The position numbers and the translations under genes were made by a program. Below the pieces are notes generated by a model. The model was not told the origin of the DNA. It ran no database searches and saw nothing but the letters and a program-made list of their open reading frames with translations. Shown here in pieces: positions 26,478 through 28,756 of a DNA stretch of 28,756 nucleotides (position 1 is the stretch's first letter; every line of letters starts with the position of its first letter). Source of the DNA: Tritrichomonas foetus. Its lineage: Eukaryota; Parabasalia; Tritrichomonadida; Tritrichomonadidae. Location of the stretch: positions 78,977-107,732 of the forward strand of contig MLAK01001148.1 in assembly GCA_001839685.1 (NCBI GenBank), in the 5' to 3' direction.

Positions 26478-27605
26478 TTAGAAGCACTTACGGTGGACAA
26501 TTCCTGGTCCAGCGTCATTATACTCGTCGTGAGTGATAACCATTTGTGGGAATGTTGCGAGGGAAGCAAGGATGGAACCACCGATCCAAACTGCGTACTT
26601 ACGTTCTGGTGGGGCGACAACCTTAACCTTCATTGTTGGTGGGGCAAGGCGGATGATTTCCTTTTCGATACGTTCTGGGAGACCCTCGAACATTGTTGTT
26701 CCTCCTGAAAGGACGATGTTGGCGTAGAGATCCTTACGGACATCGATATCGCACTTCATGATTGAGTCGAAGAGTGTTTGGTCGATACCGTCGAATTCGA
26801 AACCGTTCATGTGTGGTTTGAAGAGGAGTTCTGGGCAACGGAAACGTTCGTCAGCGATTGTGATGACATTGCCATCTGGAAGGGTGTATGAAACATCACA
26901 TTCGGATGATGTCTTGGCCTTTTGAAGTTCAGCATCATAGTCAAGAGCAACATAAGCATGCTTTTCTTTAACATCACGGACGATTTCCTTTTCGGCTGAT
27001 GTTGTGAAGGTGTAACCACGTTCGTTGAGGATCTTTTGGAGCCAAGCTGTAAGGTCACGGCCGGCAAGGTTGAGTCTCATGATGGCGTGTGGGAGTGAGT
27101 AACCTTCATAGATTGGAACAGTGTGGGAAACACCATCACCAGCATCGAAAACGATACCTGTTGTACGTCCTGATGAGTAAAGGGAAAAAACGGCCTGGAT
27201 ACCAACATAGAACGATGGAACGTTGAATGTTTCGAACATGAGTTGAATCATCTTTTCACGGTTAGCCTTTGGGTTCATTGGGGCTTCTGTNAGNAGAACT
27301 GGGTGTTCNGCTGGGTCAACACGAAGTTCGTTGTAGAAGGTGTGATGCCAGATCTTTTCCATATCGTCCCAGTTTGTGACGATACCGTGTTCGATTGGGT
27401 ACTTAAGGATGAGAACACCAGCTTTGGCGCAGGCTTCATCACCTACGTATGTGTCCTTGTTTTGTCCACCAGCGACAGCTTGAACGTACTTTGGACGTCC
27501 GACAATTGATGGGAAAACGGAGCGTGGAGCTTCGTCACCAGCAAAACCTGCTTTGCACATACCTGAGCCATTATCGATAACAAGTGTTTGAACTTCGTCA
27601 GCCAT
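26478..27605 (-). CDS. Actin
   Basis: 375 residues, the standard actin length, colinear with conventional actins from end to end. Visible landmarks: [18 protein letters not shown] (nucleotide phosphate-binding loop 1), [20 protein letters not shown] (contains the usual methyl-His), [20 protein letters not shown] (phosphate loop 2), [18 protein letters not shown] (adenosine site) and the C-terminus [10 protein letters not shown]. It forms filaments for motility, phagocytosis and adhesion. It is divergent at [18 protein letters not shown] and in subdomain 4, as in trichomonad actins. Three N bases (27291, 27294, 27309) fall at third codon positions of GCN, CTN and CTN, so the protein is unambiguous there (Ala, Leu, Leu). 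Codons are more G/C-rich than elsewhere, in keeping with strong expression. TCACTTCATTTTT at 27636-27624 is an initiator candidate with a leader of about 29 nt. Confidence 0.98.
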   Translation of the reverse strand: MADEVQTLVIDNGSGMCKAGFAGDEAPRSVFPSIVGRPKYVQAVAGGQNKDTYVGDEACAKAGVLILKYPIEHGIVTNWDDMEKIWHHTFYNELRVDPXEHPVXXTEAPMNPKANREKMIQLMFETFNVPSFYVGIQAVFSLYSSGRTTGIVFDAGDGVSHTVPIYEGYSLPHAIMRLNLAGRDLTAWLQKILNERGYTFTTSAEKEIVRDVKEKHAYVALDYDAELQKAKTSSECDVSYTLPDGNVITIADERFRCPELLFKPHMNGFEFDGIDQTLFDSIMKCDIDVRKDLYANIVLSGGTTMFEGLPERIEKEIIRLAPPTMKVKVVAPPERKYAVWIGGSILASLATFPQMVITHDEYNDAGPGIVHRKCF

Positions 27606-27631
27606 TATTTCCTTTCTAAAAGTAAAAATGA

Positions 27632-27636
27632 AGTGA
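27632..27636 (-). promoter_or_regulatory. Initiator-like motif of the actin gene
   Basis: On the minus strand, TTTTCACTTCATTTTTAC precedes the actin ATG. TCA(+1)CTT and the following TCATTT resemble the extended T. vaginalis initiator (TCAYTWYTCATTA). Transcription would begin at about A27634. Inferred from sequence only. Confidence 0.4.
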
Positions 27637-28540
27637 AAATGGTGGTGTGAGACATTTCATGTTTTTTACTTTTAAATGTTTTCAATTTCTCGAAATTGCA
27701 TTGAATATCGTGCAATTTCTGAAAACTTCATTTAACATATTTTTTGTATCTTCGAATTTCTGTGAATCTTTCAAATTTTGTATGATATCGTATGATGTAG
27801 ATGAAATGATATGATGGACAAATGGGACATTTGTTACTGTTCTTCTTGAATGAAAGTGATCTGATCAATATTTTTATGATTACTCTTTATTATTATATAC
27901 CCATCATTTTAACATAGATATGAAAATTTATGATTTTTCACTAGATAAGAAATACGAAGTTTTTTTGATATCAAATTCTGTAATGATGAAGAGTTCAAAT
28001 AATTGTGAACAATTCAAGAAATATTAAATGCTTTACAATATTTTTTGGAACTCATTGAGCGAAAAGAAAGATATAATGTTGTTGATTGGTTGCTTTAATA
28101 AATTATCTAAATAAATGAATAAAAATAATCAGAAATATGATAACGCGTTTTAATTTGTCTTGAAAAGTCATGCTACTATTGGAAAATAATGATTTGACAC
28201 TCTTTTTAGACCATATAACTCATTGTATTCTTTTCTCTGTTTATACAAAATCATTCTATTCAATTTTCTTGCTTTTTATAATATAGATTATAGAATACAA
28301 TCCTGTTTTAGTTGTTCAGATATTTTTAAACCATATTTTATAATACAAACACTCTATTTTATCATTTCATCATGATTTGGAAATTTTATTTCCTGAAAAT
28401 CAATTTGGGAATTTGTTGATCATATTTGTGATAATCACAAAAATAATCTTGACCAAATGACCAATATTTGGTCGCATCATATGATGATTGTGGTTGTATA
28501 ATGGACAGAGAAGTTAGATCCATTTTGTTTTCATATTTTC
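27637..28540. other. Upstream flank of actin, with a palindrome cluster
   Basis: No gene seen. TATGAT words recur at 27780-27815, followed by the short palindrome ACAAATG-GGA-CATTTGT (27818-27834). Three perfect palindromes crowd 28425-28486: TTTGTGAT/ATCACAAA (28425-28441), GACCAAAT/ATTTGGTC (28451-28473) and CATCATATGATG (28475-28486), just before the tandem repeat. Confidence 0.45.
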
Positions 28541-28756
28541 TCATTGTTATCATACAACAACATCATTGTTATCATACAACAACATCATTGTTATCATACA
28601 GCTACATCATTCTTATTATGCAACTACATCATTTATATCATGCTATTTCATCACTATTATCATACAACTACACCATTCTTAGTATGCAACTTCATCACCA
28701 TTAATATGCAACTACATCATTGTTATTATGCAATTTCATCATTGTTATCATACAAC
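28541..28756. repeat. 22-bp tandem repeat (minisatellite), open at the window end
   Basis: About ten consecutive 22-bp units run to the last base: one partial at 28541-28560, then units starting at 28561, 28583, 28605, 28627, 28649, 28671, 28693, 28715 and a last partial at 28737. The first full unit begins CATCATTGTTATCATACAAC. The units vary mostly at the middle (GTTAT/CTTAT/TATAT) and at the last three bases, while CATCAT or CACCAT at the start is nearly fixed. The open frame crossing it is a by-product of the repeat. The array continues beyond the window. Confidence 0.9.

Noticed and set aside
26333..27067. Out-of-frame ORFs on both strands of actin
   Set aside because: Actin is intact and G/C-rich, which leaves long shadow frames; none has a recognisable family.
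27552..27564. GTATGT within the actin 5' end as a possible 5' splice site
   Set aside because: It is the Gly-Met-Cys codons (GGTATGTGC) of the conserved actin N-terminus, and the reading frame is continuous to the end.
28468..28704. 78-codon open frame over the tandem repeat
   Set aside because: Its His/Leu/Ser/Tyr repeats come from reading the 22-bp array; the unit length is not a multiple of three and there is no coding signal outside the array.
1..28756. Search by eye for CRISPR arrays, rRNA, tRNA genes and bacterial operons
   Set aside because: None seen. The only regular array is the contiguous 22-bp tandem repeat without spacers, and the genes are eukaryotic single units.

Overview
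The window is nuclear DNA from an AT-rich, intron-poor protist, most likely a trichomonad (Parabasalia; Tritrichomonas- or Trichomonas-like). The evidence is: complete intronless eukaryotic genes (actin, a two-RRM protein, an RCC1-type protein, EF-hand proteins); a broken BspA-type leucine-rich-repeat gene and a tetraspanin-like gene, both of families expanded in trichomonads; no TATA boxes; and TCA(C/T)(A/T) initiator-like motifs 6-29 nt upstream of several ATGs. I did not see the trichomonad splice motif ACTAACACACAG. The species call is inference.

Layout. 1-2.4 kb: decayed minus-strand coding remnants with many stops and frame changes. 2.4-3.6 kb (-): membrane O-acyltransferase of the acyltransferase-3 type with a Gln-rich N-tail. 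4.8-5.9 kb (+): EF-hand protein with an N-myristoylation-type start. 6.2-9.0 kb (-): large unrecognised alpha-helical protein. 9.7-13.2 kb (-): long charged coiled-coil protein with acidic/Ser-rich ends. 13.5-14.1 kb (+): small tetraspanin-like protein. 14.5-15.1 kb (-): two-RRM RNA-binding protein. 15.1-17.3 kb: gene-poor, with inverted-repeat elements and one weak ORF remnant. 17.3-18.1 kb (+): unrecognised Ser/Pro/Asn-rich protein. 19.0-20.5 kb (-): RCC1-repeat plus coiled-coil gene split by one frameshift. 21.15-22.24 kb (+): BspA-like LRR pseudogene. 22.8-23.3 kb (+): calmodulin-like protein. 24.05-24.3 kb (-): small, probably doubly lipidated acidic protein. 24.7-26.1 kb (+): coiled-coil protein. 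26.5-27.6 kb (-): actin. From 28.54 kb to the window end: a 22-bp tandem repeat.

The genes are single transcription units on both strands, not an operon. The only shared themes are calcium sensing (two EF-hand proteins), probable lipid anchoring (two MGxxxS starts) and cytoskeleton (actin, coiled-coil proteins).

The least explained material lies between genes. Three inverted-repeat pairs each span about 128-130 bp (16145-16272, 20602-20731, 23769-23896). One is flanked by a 6-bp direct repeat like a target-site duplication, which suggests small non-autonomous transposons. There is also a perfect 9-bp-arm palindrome just upstream of the tetraspanin gene, and a cluster of AACGGT (Myb/M3-like) motifs in a divergent promoter region. 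Three ambiguous bases in actin are all at synonymous wobble positions, which points to collapsed paralogous or allelic copies.
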